A stretch of 64,000 nucleotides of DNA from NCBI GenBank assembly GCA_963815495.1, contig CAWFGW010000028.1:310001-374000 (forward strand), given 5' to 3'. The notes beneath the pieces were generated by a model. The model worked only from the letters and a program-made list of their open reading frames with translations. It was not told the DNA's origin and did not search any database. The DNA comes from CAWFGW01 sp963815495 (GTDB lineage Bacteria; Bacteroidota; Bacteroidia; Cytophagales; JAAEPT01). Shown here in pieces: positions 28,333-36,815 of the stretch. Made by a program: the position numbers and the translations under genes. Positions within the stretch are counted from its first letter, which is position 1. Each line of letters starts with the position of its first letter.

Positions 28333-30297
28333 ATGCGCTTATCGGCTTCTGTTTTAATCATTTTCATTTTTTTTATCTCCTCTGGTTTTGCTCAAAATTT
28401 ACCTCTTCAATATGCGGATTATAAACTAAAAGCTAATCCTACTTATGAAAATGTAGAACATGGAGAGGAGAACGAAATTGTTATCAAACAATTTCAAGTA
28501 AGGGAATTTTTTAGAAAAGATGGCTCATTTAATGAAAGTCAACTAGTACATCGTAGAGTGCGTGCCATCACTGATAAAGGTGTAGAAAGTAATAACAAAG
28601 TTTACATCCCCCTAAATGAATCAGTGGAACTAGCAGCTTATGAAGCAAGGGTAATTAAGCCTTCTGGAGAGGTTATAAACCTTGGAAAAGATGCGATAAA
28701 TGAGGCTTATGACGAAGATTCAAAAAGAAAGTACAAATACTTTGCATTTGATGGCTTGGAAAAAGGAAGTGATGTAGAGTTCTTTTACCGTTTAGATAGA
28801 ATAGGTGGAAGTAACTATTTTGGTGTTGCACTTTTCTTACAATCCTATGAACCTAAGTACAATGTGACTCAGGAGATTATTATCCCTTTAGATTTGAGTT
28901 TTAAATTCAAATCGTTTAATGGGCTTCCAGAAATGAATGTGGATACCACGGTTACAGACAAAAAAAAGTATGTGATTCAAATGGATAAAATTCCTGCTTT
29001 TAAGGAACAAAAAAGTTCATTTGATGAACCGAATATGATGTACTTTGTCTATAAGTTGGATAACAGCACTGCAATTTCTTATGGTATCGCTTCTCAAAAT
29101 TATTATGCTCAGATGTATGAGAACATTTCAAAATCTGATAAGAAGGTAGTTTCTAAGTTAATAAAAGATATTAAACCCAATTCCAAAAGTGAAGAAGAAA
29201 TAGTAAGGTCTATTGAAAATTACCTTAAAACTAATTTTGCGATAGTAGATAATCCAAATCCACAGTTAATGGACTTTGATTTTATTTACGAAAACAAAGT
29301 GATGAATAAAAAAGGTGCAATGATGCTTTTTGCTAACATCTTCAAAAAACTAGAAATAGAAACGCAGTTTGTAATCACTTCTAACCGTACAGAAGTACCA
29401 TTTGATGCTGATTTTGAATCTTATAATTTTTTACAAGAAACGATGATGTATCTTCCTAAACTGGATAGCTACATGGCTCCATCCAATGCATTTTATCGTC
29501 TAGGATATATTCCAGCAGTTTATACCAATACATACGGTTTGTTTATTCGTGAAGAAAAAATTGGGGACTATACAACAGGTATTGGAAAAGTAAAGATGAT
29601 TAACCCACCACTTTCTGAAGCAAGTCAATCTAATATTTATGCGGATATCACTTTTGATGAATCCTTTGATGATCCAACGTACCACATTCGATGCGAAGTA
29701 ACTGGTTATAATGCGGTGGGTACGCAACCCTATTTTGAGTACATCAAAGAAAAAGAGAAACAAGATGAAGTAGCTAAGTCCCAATTACAATATATAGATA
29801 GTGAAGCTGAAGTTGAAAACCTAAGTTATAAAAACGAAGGTGCAAACAACTTTGGAACTAAGCCTTTCATTGTTGAAGGGGATTTAGTGTCGGATAAGTT
29901 TTTAGAAACAGCAGGAGAGAAGGTGCTTTTTAACCTTGGTCAAGTGATTGGCCCACAGATGGAACTGTACCAAGAGGGCAAACAAGAGTATCCTATTCAG
30001 CAGGTATATTGCCGTGCGTATCACCGAGAAATTAACTTTAATATCCCAGAAGGGTATACCGTTCAAAATTTGGATGATATCAACATCGTAGAAGAATTCA
30101 CTACTGCTGATGCTGATCAACCAGATTTAGTATTTAAAAGTAGCTACACAAAAGAAGGCAATACTGTAAAAGTAGTCATTGACGAATATTATGATGTCTT
30201 AGACCTACCAAAAGAGGATTTTGATGATTACAGAAGAGTAATTAATGCTGCAGCTGACTTTAATAAGGTAGTGCTGATTTTAACTAAGAAAAAGTAA
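28333..30297 (+). CDS. DUF3857 protein with degenerate transglutaminase domain
   Basis: This 654-residue exported paralogue of the preceding protein has a signal peptide (about 1-20, ending SSGFAQ) and a DUF3857 domain near 40-220. Its transglutaminase-like region begins VRSIENYLKTNF. The usual GDC(K)D motif is replaced by KKGAMMLFANIF, with Gly/Ala at the Cys position, and no clear HMW/DAT pair follows, so catalysis seems lost. It may instead be a structural or binding partner of the active paralogue. The gene ends the operon, followed by a palindrome and a strong terminator. Confidence 0.78.
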   Translation: MRLSASVLIIFIFFISSGFAQNLPLQYADYKLKANPTYENVEHGEENEIVIKQFQVREFFRKDGSFNESQLVHRRVRAITDKGVESNNKVYIPLNESVELAAYEARVIKPSGEVINLGKDAINEAYDEDSKRKYKYFAFDGLEKGSDVEFFYRLDRIGGSNYFGVALFLQSYEPKYNVTQEIIIPLDLSFKFKSFNGLPEMNVDTTVTDKKKYVIQMDKIPAFKEQKSSFDEPNMMYFVYKLDNSTAISYGIASQNYYAQMYENISKSDKKVVSKLIKDIKPNSKSEEEIVRSIENYLKTNFAIVDNPNPQLMDFDFIYENKVMNKKGAMMLFANIFKKLEIETQFVITSNRTEVPFDADFESYNFLQETMMYLPKLDSYMAPSNAFYRLGYIPAVYTNTYGLFIREEKIGDYTTGIGKVKMINPPLSEASQSNIYADITFDESFDDPTYHIRCEVTGYNAVGTQPYFEYIKEKEKQDEVAKSQLQYIDSEAEVENLSYKNEGANNFGTKPFIVEGDLVSDKFLETAGEKVLFNLGQVIGPQMELYQEGKQEYPIQQVYCRAYHREINFNIPEGYTVQNLDDINIVEEFTTADADQPDLVFKSSYTKEGNTVKVVIDEYYDVLDLPKEDFDDYRRVINAAADFNKVVLILTKKK

Positions 30298-30345
30298 AAA
30301 TTTCAATCTTATATCTTTCATTGTTTTATAAAGTTAAAATTTGCA

Positions 30346-30370
30346 ATCTAAAGTATTCAATACTTTAGAT
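30346..30370. repeat. Perfect 12-bp inverted repeat after the DUF3857 operon
   Basis: ATCTAAAGTATT and AATACTTTAGAT flank a single C, extended outward by GCA/TGC with a small interruption. No T-run follows directly, so it is not a classic terminator. It could protect the mRNA 3' end or be a protein-binding site. It lies in the 344-bp gap before the K+ channel gene. Confidence 0.5.
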
Positions 30371-30500
30371 CTGATTGCTTAAATTTTGGTATTATTTTAT
30401 CAGTAAATTATTAAATAAATGATGCCTCTTGTTTACTTTCTCTCTTTTCAATTGTCTTACTACTAACAACTTGATTTAGTTTGTTTTCTTTTACAGATTG

Positions 30501-30532
30501 GCACACTTGTTTTCCCGCAAGTGTGCTTTTTT
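30501..30532 (+). terminator. Strong rho-independent terminator
   Basis: GCACACTTG and CAAGTGTGC form a perfect 9-bp stem with an 8-nt loop, followed by TTTTTT. It ends the transcript of the MORN/DUF3857 operon about 200 bp after its last stop codon, and insulates it from the K+ channel gene. The rest of the gap shows nothing else clear. Confidence 0.85.
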
Positions 30533-30641
30533 ATTTGGGTTTTACACTATAGAATAAATTTCTCTATTAACACCAAACAATGGGTTGAGATAAGTAATTT
30601 CGTAACTACTATACCTTTAGTATTGCTATTATTTTAAGTCT

Positions 30642-31676
30642 ATGAACATTTACATCTTTATGATTGGTGCGGTGATTCTTTTAATCACAGCGACTGATTT
30701 AATCAATACATCGCTTTCGGTACAAGGAGCAGGGTTTTTGTCGAAAAGGCTGTCAAAGTTCATTTGGAGAGTATTACTGCGATTAAACAGGAATATGGGT
30801 AATAAGAAAGTGCTAGAGATGAGTGGTGTTATTATCCTAGTCTCGATTATAGCTAATTGGTTATTATTAATATGGTTTTCGGCAACATTGATGTTTGTCA
30901 GTCAAATTGACTCATTAAAAAATGTAGAAACCAATACAGCCACCACAGTAGTAAGTAAAATTTTTTTTACTGGTTATACACTTTCAACGCTTGGATTGGG
31001 TGATATTGAACCCAATGGAGATTTTTGGGAAGTACTCACAGCTATACTTTCTTTCACAGGTTTAGTTTTAATATCCATAGCTATTACTTACTTAATCCCT
31101 GTAGTTTCTGCGGAAATAGAAAAAAGAAAGTTAAGTGTCTATATCACTACGTTAGGATGTTCTGTGGATGAAATATTGATTAATTATTGGAATGGTAAAG
31201 ACTTTAAAGAACTAGAACAGCCTTTTCATAACTTAACTAGAATGGTAATTCATCATGCCCAAAACCATAAAGTATATTCAGTGTTACATTTTTTTCATAC
31301 ATCAAATAAAAAAGAAGCATTTGTGTTGAATATCACTAATTTAGACGAAACGCTCACCACCCTTTTACATCGAATACCTCTGGAGAATCGCCCATCTAAT
31401 AATGTCATGATGGCACTTAGAAAAGCGATTTCTAGTTATTTGATAACCCTTCCTGTAGCGTATATTACACCAGCAAAAGAAGCACCCCCACATTTATTGC
31501 TAGCGAAACTTAACGAAAAAGGTATTCCTGTTATTCCTATGAATGAGGTAGTGTATAACCTGGAAAATCTATCGAACAGAAGAAGGTTGCTGCTCGGTTT
31601 GGTTCAAGATGATGGATGGCAATGGGAGGATATTTATGCTGGAGCATATGACCATGAAATAAGTATACTTGGCTGA
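30642..31676 (+). CDS. Two-pore-helix potassium channel family protein
   Basis: The 344-residue protein has a first hydrophobic helix at 3-22, a second at 61-86, a pore loop with the filter-like TLGLGD (residues 116-121) and a final helix near 130-155. The soluble C-terminal domain (about 160-344) lacks a recognisable RCK signature. The canonical K+ filter is TVGYGD, so Leu replaces Val and Tyr here; selectivity is uncertain. An upstream TACCTTTA resembles the Bacteroidetes -7 element. It is convergent with the SDR gene 5 bp away. Confidence 0.75.
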   Translation: MNIYIFMIGAVILLITATDLINTSLSVQGAGFLSKRLSKFIWRVLLRLNRNMGNKKVLEMSGVIILVSIIANWLLLIWFSATLMFVSQIDSLKNVETNTATTVVSKIFFTGYTLSTLGLGDIEPNGDFWEVLTAILSFTGLVLISIAITYLIPVVSAEIEKRKLSVYITTLGCSVDEILINYWNGKDFKELEQPFHNLTRMVIHHAQNHKVYSVLHFFHTSNKKEAFVLNITNLDETLTTLLHRIPLENRPSNNVMMALRKAISSYLITLPVAYITPAKEAPPHLLLAKLNEKGIPVIPMNEVVYNLENLSNRRRLLLGLVQDDGWQWEDIYAGAYDHEISILG

Positions 31677-31681
31677 CTTAT

Positions 31682-32593
31682 TTATAAGTTAAATTTACTC
31701 CCCGTTAATTTTTCAGAAACTTCCCAAAGTCGTTTAGCCGCCTCCTTGTCGTGGGCTTGAGGAGCTATTTTAGCATTTCCAGGTTCTCCTTTCATTTCAT
31801 TAAAGCCAGTCGGTCCATAATAATCTCCATTGGAGACATGGCTATCCAACGCAGCCATTAAAGATGGTTGGGCAGCTTTATCTGGTTGATGAGTAAAAAA
31901 CGGCAGGAGAGGAGAGCTCAAAGACATTATCCAATCAGGTATAAATTGACTTAAGTTGGTGTTGGAAACCCCAGGGTGAGAGGAAACGGCAATGACCGAA
32001 CTATTATTTTCATCAATCCTGCGGGCAAGTTCAAAAGTAAACATCAGGCACGCTAATTTACTTTGTCCATAAGCCTCCATTTTGGAGTAGTGCTTTTCCG
32101 AATTTAAGTTGCTAAAATTAATTTTAGCCTTCTTGTGAGCAATACTACTTAATGTAACTACTCGTGAGCCTTTAGTGGAGTTTAATAAAGGAAACAATAA
32201 GTTAGTGAGTAAAAAGTGACTCAAGTAATTCACGCCCATTTGGCTTTCAAAACCATCTTTAGTCGTTGAAAAAGGAGGAATCATAATTCCAGCATTATTA
32301 ATTAATAAATCGAGTTGACTATAGGTTTGTATATACTGTTTTGCAAAATTTCTTACAGACTCCAGATTTTTTAAATCCAGAAGCATGATTTCTAAAGCTG
32401 CTTCAGGTACTTGTTGTAAAATGATTGCTTTTGCTTTTTCAGCTTTATTTTGATTTCGACAGGCCATAATTACTTTGATCCCTTTTAGCGCAAAACCTAA
32501 GGTGGTCTCATATCCCAAGCCACTATTGGCTCCAGTTACTATTGCTATGCGTCCAGCTTGTGAAGGTATTTTATCTAGTGAAAATGTTGACAT
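31682..32593 (-). CDS. Short-chain dehydrogenase/reductase (classical SDR)
   Basis: The 303-residue enzyme has the cofactor motif VTGANSGLGYET, NNAGIM, a catalytic Ser in TLSSIAHKKA and the YxxxK pair in YGQSKLA. It resembles the retinol-dehydrogenase/WW-domain oxidoreductase-like group widespread in bacteria, NADP(H)-dependent by the usual rule. The substrate is unknown. The gene is alone on its strand, divergent from the ABC ATPase gene. Confidence 0.9.
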   Translation of the reverse strand: MSTFSLDKIPSQAGRIAIVTGANSGLGYETTLGFALKGIKVIMACRNQNKAEKAKAIILQQVPEAALEIMLLDLKNLESVRNFAKQYIQTYSQLDLLINNAGIMIPPFSTTKDGFESQMGVNYLSHFLLTNLLFPLLNSTKGSRVVTLSSIAHKKAKINFSNLNSEKHYSKMEAYGQSKLACLMFTFELARRIDENNSSVIAVSSHPGVSNTNLSQFIPDWIMSLSSPLLPFFTHQPDKAAQPSLMAALDSHVSNGDYYGPTGFNEMKGEPGNAKIAPQAHDKEAAKRLWEVSEKLTGSKFNL

Positions 32594-32762
32594 ATGTTCT
32601 GACTTTAGTTATGTGTATAGTTTGTGTAAGGTATAAATGAATCGCTGGATGCCAAATAAATAGGGGTATGTTTCAATATGAATCAGAAAAAATATTTTTT
32701 TATGGTTGAGACAATGCTTATTTTAAACTAACGTTTAAAATCTTTCCTATTGAATTAAGTCT

Positions 32763-33698
32763 ATGTTAAACAACGCTATTCTTCCGCCAGATTCCGATTG
32801 TGTATTTGTGGGAAAACAATTGAATAAACGGTATAAAAAAGGAGGTTTTGAACTCTTTCCTATTGATATTCAATTACGTTTGGGAGAGATTACTGGTGTT
32901 GTTGGAGAGAATGGTAACGGTAAAAGCACATTAATTAAGTTGATAGCAGGGGATGAGCAAGCCACAGCCGGAGAGCTTGCTTACCCCCTTTTTAATTTTA
33001 AGAACTGGAGTTTTGTTAAAAGTGAAATTGCCTATATCCCTCAACGTCTGCACAAATGGAATGGAGATGTCCGAGATTATTTAAAATTTACTGCTGCTGC
33101 AAAAGGTATTTATGGAGAAGAAAATAGCAAGGCAGTTGATTACATCATTCATCGACTTGGGTTAAGCAAATATGCCGACTATGACTGGAACGAACTGTCC
33201 GGAGGGTATCAAATGCGTTTTGAACTTGCCAGAATGCTCGTCTGGAAACCTAAATTTCTTTTATTAGATGAACCGCTGGCACATCTGGATATTAACGCTC
33301 AGGCTATCTTTTTACGTGATTTAGCTCAGTTAAGTAAGGACCCTGAACATCCATTTGCTGTGATGATTACTTCTCAACATTTATATGAAGTTGAAAGCAT
33401 TTCTCAGCAAGTAATATTCTTGCGAAATGGCAAAACAGTGTACAATGGCAAAATTCAGGACTTTGACAGTGAGCGTTCTACTAATTCATTTGAAATGAGT
33501 AGTACTTGTTCGCAAGAACAGCTTATTGACTCACTGCGGAAATTAGGGTATGAATCGATTGAAAATAAAGGTAATACAATTATTGTACATGTAGATATTA
33601 CTACATCCAGCACCGCGTTCATGACGAGACTTTTTCATGAAGGTATTGAAGTCAAATATTTTAGAAACATAAGTCAATCAACCAGAAAACTGTTTTAA
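32763..33698 (+). CDS. ABC transporter ATP-binding protein
   Basis: The 311-residue single-domain ATPase has Walker A GENGNGKST near residue 55, Q-loop IPQRLH, signature LSGGYQM, Walker B FLLLDEPLAHLD and a switch-region His in TSQHLYEVE. An additional C-terminal domain of about 80 residues (from SCSQEQLIDSLRK) may contact the partner. The next gene, 3 bp downstream, encodes a large membrane protein, so the two probably form an exporter-like ABC system. The substrate is unknown. Confidence 0.9.
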   Translation: MLNNAILPPDSDCVFVGKQLNKRYKKGGFELFPIDIQLRLGEITGVVGENGNGKSTLIKLIAGDEQATAGELAYPLFNFKNWSFVKSEIAYIPQRLHKWNGDVRDYLKFTAAAKGIYGEENSKAVDYIIHRLGLSKYADYDWNELSGGYQMRFELARMLVWKPKFLLLDEPLAHLDINAQAIFLRDLAQLSKDPEHPFAVMITSQHLYEVESISQQVIFLRNGKTVYNGKIQDFDSERSTNSFEMSSTCSQEQLIDSLRKLGYESIENKGNTIIVHVDITTSSTAFMTRLFHEGIEVKYFRNISQSTRKLF

Positions 33699-33701
33699 GT
33701 C

Positions 33702-35501
33702 ATGAATAAAATCATTCAGCTAGTCACACCTGATTTTGTTAACAAGCTTGATCAGCAATTACTTGAAAAACATCCATTTTTATGGTCGAAGCGGTTGATT
33801 CATGTGTTGTTTTTTGGAAGTATTATCCTTGGTTTTAATATTGCTTTGTGTGTATTTAAACCAATTAATGTTTTTTCTTATACGCCCATGTGGGTATTCA
33901 TCTGGTTTTCAACGGTGCCAGCTATTTTGTTTTTACTCGTCTGGTTGTTTTTTCAATATAAATATGAACTCGCCTGGGATTATGCTAAGCTCGGTTGGGG
34001 ATATTACTTTAAAACTGGTGCTAGTTATGTGTTGGTTTGTACATTGACTTTAGCAATGGTAATTGCACCTCTTAGTATTTATCAATACCGTTTAAATACA
34101 TTTTACAACAATAGTATTAGTATAGTACCTGAAAAAAAGTTTGATACCTCCCACAGTATTGCTACGACTTATTTAGATGAATATTATCCAAGTGATACAG
34201 ATATTTCATCATTAAAAGGTGATTATTTGCTTTATGAAGAAGCCAAGGAAAAATTTTTAAATACAATTTTTAGTCGATTGGATTACTTTAGCAGTCAACA
34301 CGATATCGATAGCCTTATTAAGCCGGAAATAGAAAAACTTTATTCATATGATGCATATTATGGACTTACGCAAGTAGGGGATACTACTCATCGTTATGTA
34401 GGAACTCACTTATGGTTAGTTTTTTTTGACGATAGCACGACCAATTCGAATAATTATGTGGAAGGTAAACTACACATGTTTTCTCCAGCGAAGTACTTTA
34501 AATTAAATCAAGAGAGGGTATTAGCGCGATTTGATTCTTCTGATTATCAATTCAATAATTTTTTTACTTCAAACTATTTAACCCATGATAATATGCCATC
34601 ACCTCATAGTGGAGGGATGTTTTACTGGCAAAATATTCTCTCTGATTCCACTTACTATATTGAAACACAAACGGTTAATTTTTATGATAAAAAAGAAGTT
34701 GATCATGTGAAAGATGAAAGGTTAGGTATTTCCTATCCTAAATATGTTTTTGTGACTGATTTAGTTGATCAAAACACACAATTCAAAGAGTATTATATTG
34801 GTGCGAATGTTAGAGGCAATACAAAACTATTTAGAAGAGCGGACTTCTATGAGCTAAAACGTTTTGAGTACTTACTTCACCAACGGTTTAATATTGAGCG
34901 TCTGGACGAACTCACTTATGAGTCTGTTTCAGACAATGTAGAAGCTTTTCAAGCATTTTCCAAGCTCTTGTACCTTATGGAAAGGGACTATGGAACTGAG
35001 TTTGTACAATTTAAATTTGAGATTAGTTATGCCTACCTATGTGGTGTTTATGTGGTAAGTGCCGTATTGGCATTAATCTTACTTACCATGCGGTTATTAA
35101 ATTTCAAATTATTGGTGTTAAGCATCATCTCGCTAGCCATTGTTTCTTTTATTGTCTTTGTTCCGATGGCTGCTTTAAGTATTAAACCCTATCATTTTTA
35201 TCCACTATTATTTTTGAGTGTAATATTTATGTTTCTTATTTATTCAGTAGTGCGGATTAACCTGGCAAAAAGTGTTTCCAAGTTGATGATCGTAATGGGG
35301 CTTTCAGGGCTAATAACTTTGCCGTTGATTACTTTATTTTATTTCTTTTATATCGTTAAAAATATCGAGTTTGTAAACTATGAAGACCGGTTCAGCTTTA
35401 CCATGATTTGGGGCACTGTGATATCCATTCTCTTTGTAATTGGACATATACCTTTAATAGCTCGCACAATATTCAAATCTTTTATTTTACCTAAACGATA
35501 G
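33702..35501 (+). CDS. Membrane protein, putative ABC permease partner
   Basis: The 599-residue protein has three hydrophobic helices in the N-terminal 135 residues. A large extracytoplasmic domain with many Tyr, Asp and Ser residues spans about 140-430, and a cluster of five or six helices fills 440-595. This resembles ABC-2 type permeases with a big extracellular insert, but no signature is recognised. Its start lies 3 bp after the ATPase stop, which strongly suggests a functional pair. It is convergent with the DMT transporter gene. Confidence 0.65.
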   Translation: MNKIIQLVTPDFVNKLDQQLLEKHPFLWSKRLIHVLFFGSIILGFNIALCVFKPINVFSYTPMWVFIWFSTVPAILFLLVWLFFQYKYELAWDYAKLGWGYYFKTGASYVLVCTLTLAMVIAPLSIYQYRLNTFYNNSISIVPEKKFDTSHSIATTYLDEYYPSDTDISSLKGDYLLYEEAKEKFLNTIFSRLDYFSSQHDIDSLIKPEIEKLYSYDAYYGLTQVGDTTHRYVGTHLWLVFFDDSTTNSNNYVEGKLHMFSPAKYFKLNQERVLARFDSSDYQFNNFFTSNYLTHDNMPSPHSGGMFYWQNILSDSTYYIETQTVNFYDKKEVDHVKDERLGISYPKYVFVTDLVDQNTQFKEYYIGANVRGNTKLFRRADFYELKRFEYLLHQRFNIERLDELTYESVSDNVEAFQAFSKLLYLMERDYGTEFVQFKFEISYAYLCGVYVVSAVLALILLTMRLLNFKLLVLSIISLAIVSFIVFVPMAALSIKPYHFYPLLFLSVIFMFLIYSVVRINLAKSVSKLMIVMGLSGLITLPLITLFYFFYIVKNIEFVNYEDRFSFTMIWGTVISILFVIGHIPLIARTIFKSFILPKR

Positions 35502-35511
35502 AAATTCAAAA

Positions 35512-36372
35512 CTATTCTCTGTTAAAACTCCAACCAGTGTACACCACTGCGGCAATAATTAACGCTCCACCTAGGAGGCTGTTTTTATCAGGAATCTCAT
35601 GTAAAAAGAAAAAGGCGATCATGATTCCATAAATAGGCTGTAAGCTGCTCATCACGCTTGCAGTAGTTATGCTAAAATTTTTAAAACTCATTAAAAATAA
35701 CGTGTGTCCCATACAGGTGGTAACTAAAGCAAGTGTCATCAAAGACAATGCGTTATCATGAATAAGGTCCAGGGTTAATTCACCTATGAATGGTGATAAA
35801 ACAATAACTACAAACACCAATTGGTAGGTCATTAATACTGAACCGTTGTATTTAGCAATTTGGGTTTTTAAAAGTAAGTTTCTAGCAGTATAGGCTATCG
35901 AAGACAAAGTACCCATCAACATTCCAAAAACAAAGTCATCTTCAATGTCAAAAGAAGGAAGTAGAATGTATAATCCCATTAATATCGCTATACTGGATAT
36001 CAAATGACTTATTGACCATTTAGTCTTGAAAAAAATAGGCTCAAAAATACTTGTGAAAAGCGGGTAGGAGAAAAGTGTTAACATACCAACCGCTACATTT
36101 GTTAACTGTAGGCAGTAAAAATACAATACCCAATGAATTGTCAAAAATAAACTGCCAAGTGCTATACTGACTATATCCTTCCGGTTGTTAACCTTGAATG
36201 AGTAATTGTTATATAAACAAAATGAAAGCAACACGATACCAGCTAAAACACACCTAAGCCAGATGGATAAAACTGGAGTTAATTGAATAGCTCTTCCTAA
36301 TGTTCCGGAAGTACTCATTAAAACCATTGCCAGGTTAAATAGAATTAATTGCTGAGAGGAATTACTTTTCAT
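35512..36372 (-). CDS. DMT superfamily (EamA) transporter
   Basis: The 286-residue protein has ten predicted helices in two repeated EamA halves. The first half begins LILFNLAMVLMSTSGTLGRA. The second repeat carries AYTARNLLLKTQI and GHTLFLMSFKNFSITTAS. The family exports or imports metabolites such as amino acids, nucleotide sugars or drugs. Substrate cannot be assigned. The gene is monocistronic; the 443-bp gap upstream shows no gene or clear structure. Confidence 0.88.
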   Translation of the reverse strand: MKSNSSQQLILFNLAMVLMSTSGTLGRAIQLTPVLSIWLRCVLAGIVLLSFCLYNNYSFKVNNRKDIVSIALGSLFLTIHWVLYFYCLQLTNVAVGMLTLFSYPLFTSIFEPIFFKTKWSISHLISSIAILMGLYILLPSFDIEDDFVFGMLMGTLSSIAYTARNLLLKTQIAKYNGSVLMTYQLVFVVIVLSPFIGELTLDLIHDNALSLMTLALVTTCMGHTLFLMSFKNFSITTASVMSSLQPIYGIMIAFFFLHEIPDKNSLLGGALIIAAVVYTGWSFNRE

Positions 36373-36815
36373 TTTTCACAAACCTAATGGTAAAAGTAAC
36401 TCAGTTAGAACTATCCGCAAGATTATAATAGAATAGTTTCCTAATTTAAAATCAGGAAAAATTAAGAATTGATTGATTCTATATCAGTGTTTACAACGTT
36501 ATTAAATCTCCACAATCAATTGTTTAACTATAAAAAATTAACTCTATAAGAATTTTATCTTACATATTTTTTCTGCCAATATTGATGATTATAACAGGTT
36601 TCGTGTCTAAAACCTTTAGTTTTTGTGCCCATTAAATAAAAAAATATAATGTCTAAAATAAAGAGCTTGTTTCCGTATCGATAAAGCAAGTGATGCTGAA
36701 ACGGAGTTCAGAATTAATCTCCCATCCCTAATCAATCATCTAATTCAATTAGTTTTTAAAGTTGGGGAATCAAAATTATCATCGCTGTTACCTTAGTGAG
36801 TTTGTTGGTTAATTT
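36373..36815. other. 443-bp intergenic stretch without a recognisable gene
   Basis: This stretch lies between the DMT transporter start and the hybrid kinase stop. Only very short frames are present (for example an 11-codon ORF near 36650). No tRNA, strong terminator or repeat is seen. It probably holds the DMT promoter and the kinase 3' UTR. Confidence 0.5.

Noticed and set aside
36650..36685. 11-codon ORF in the DMT-kinase gap
   Set aside because: Too short and with no supporting signal.
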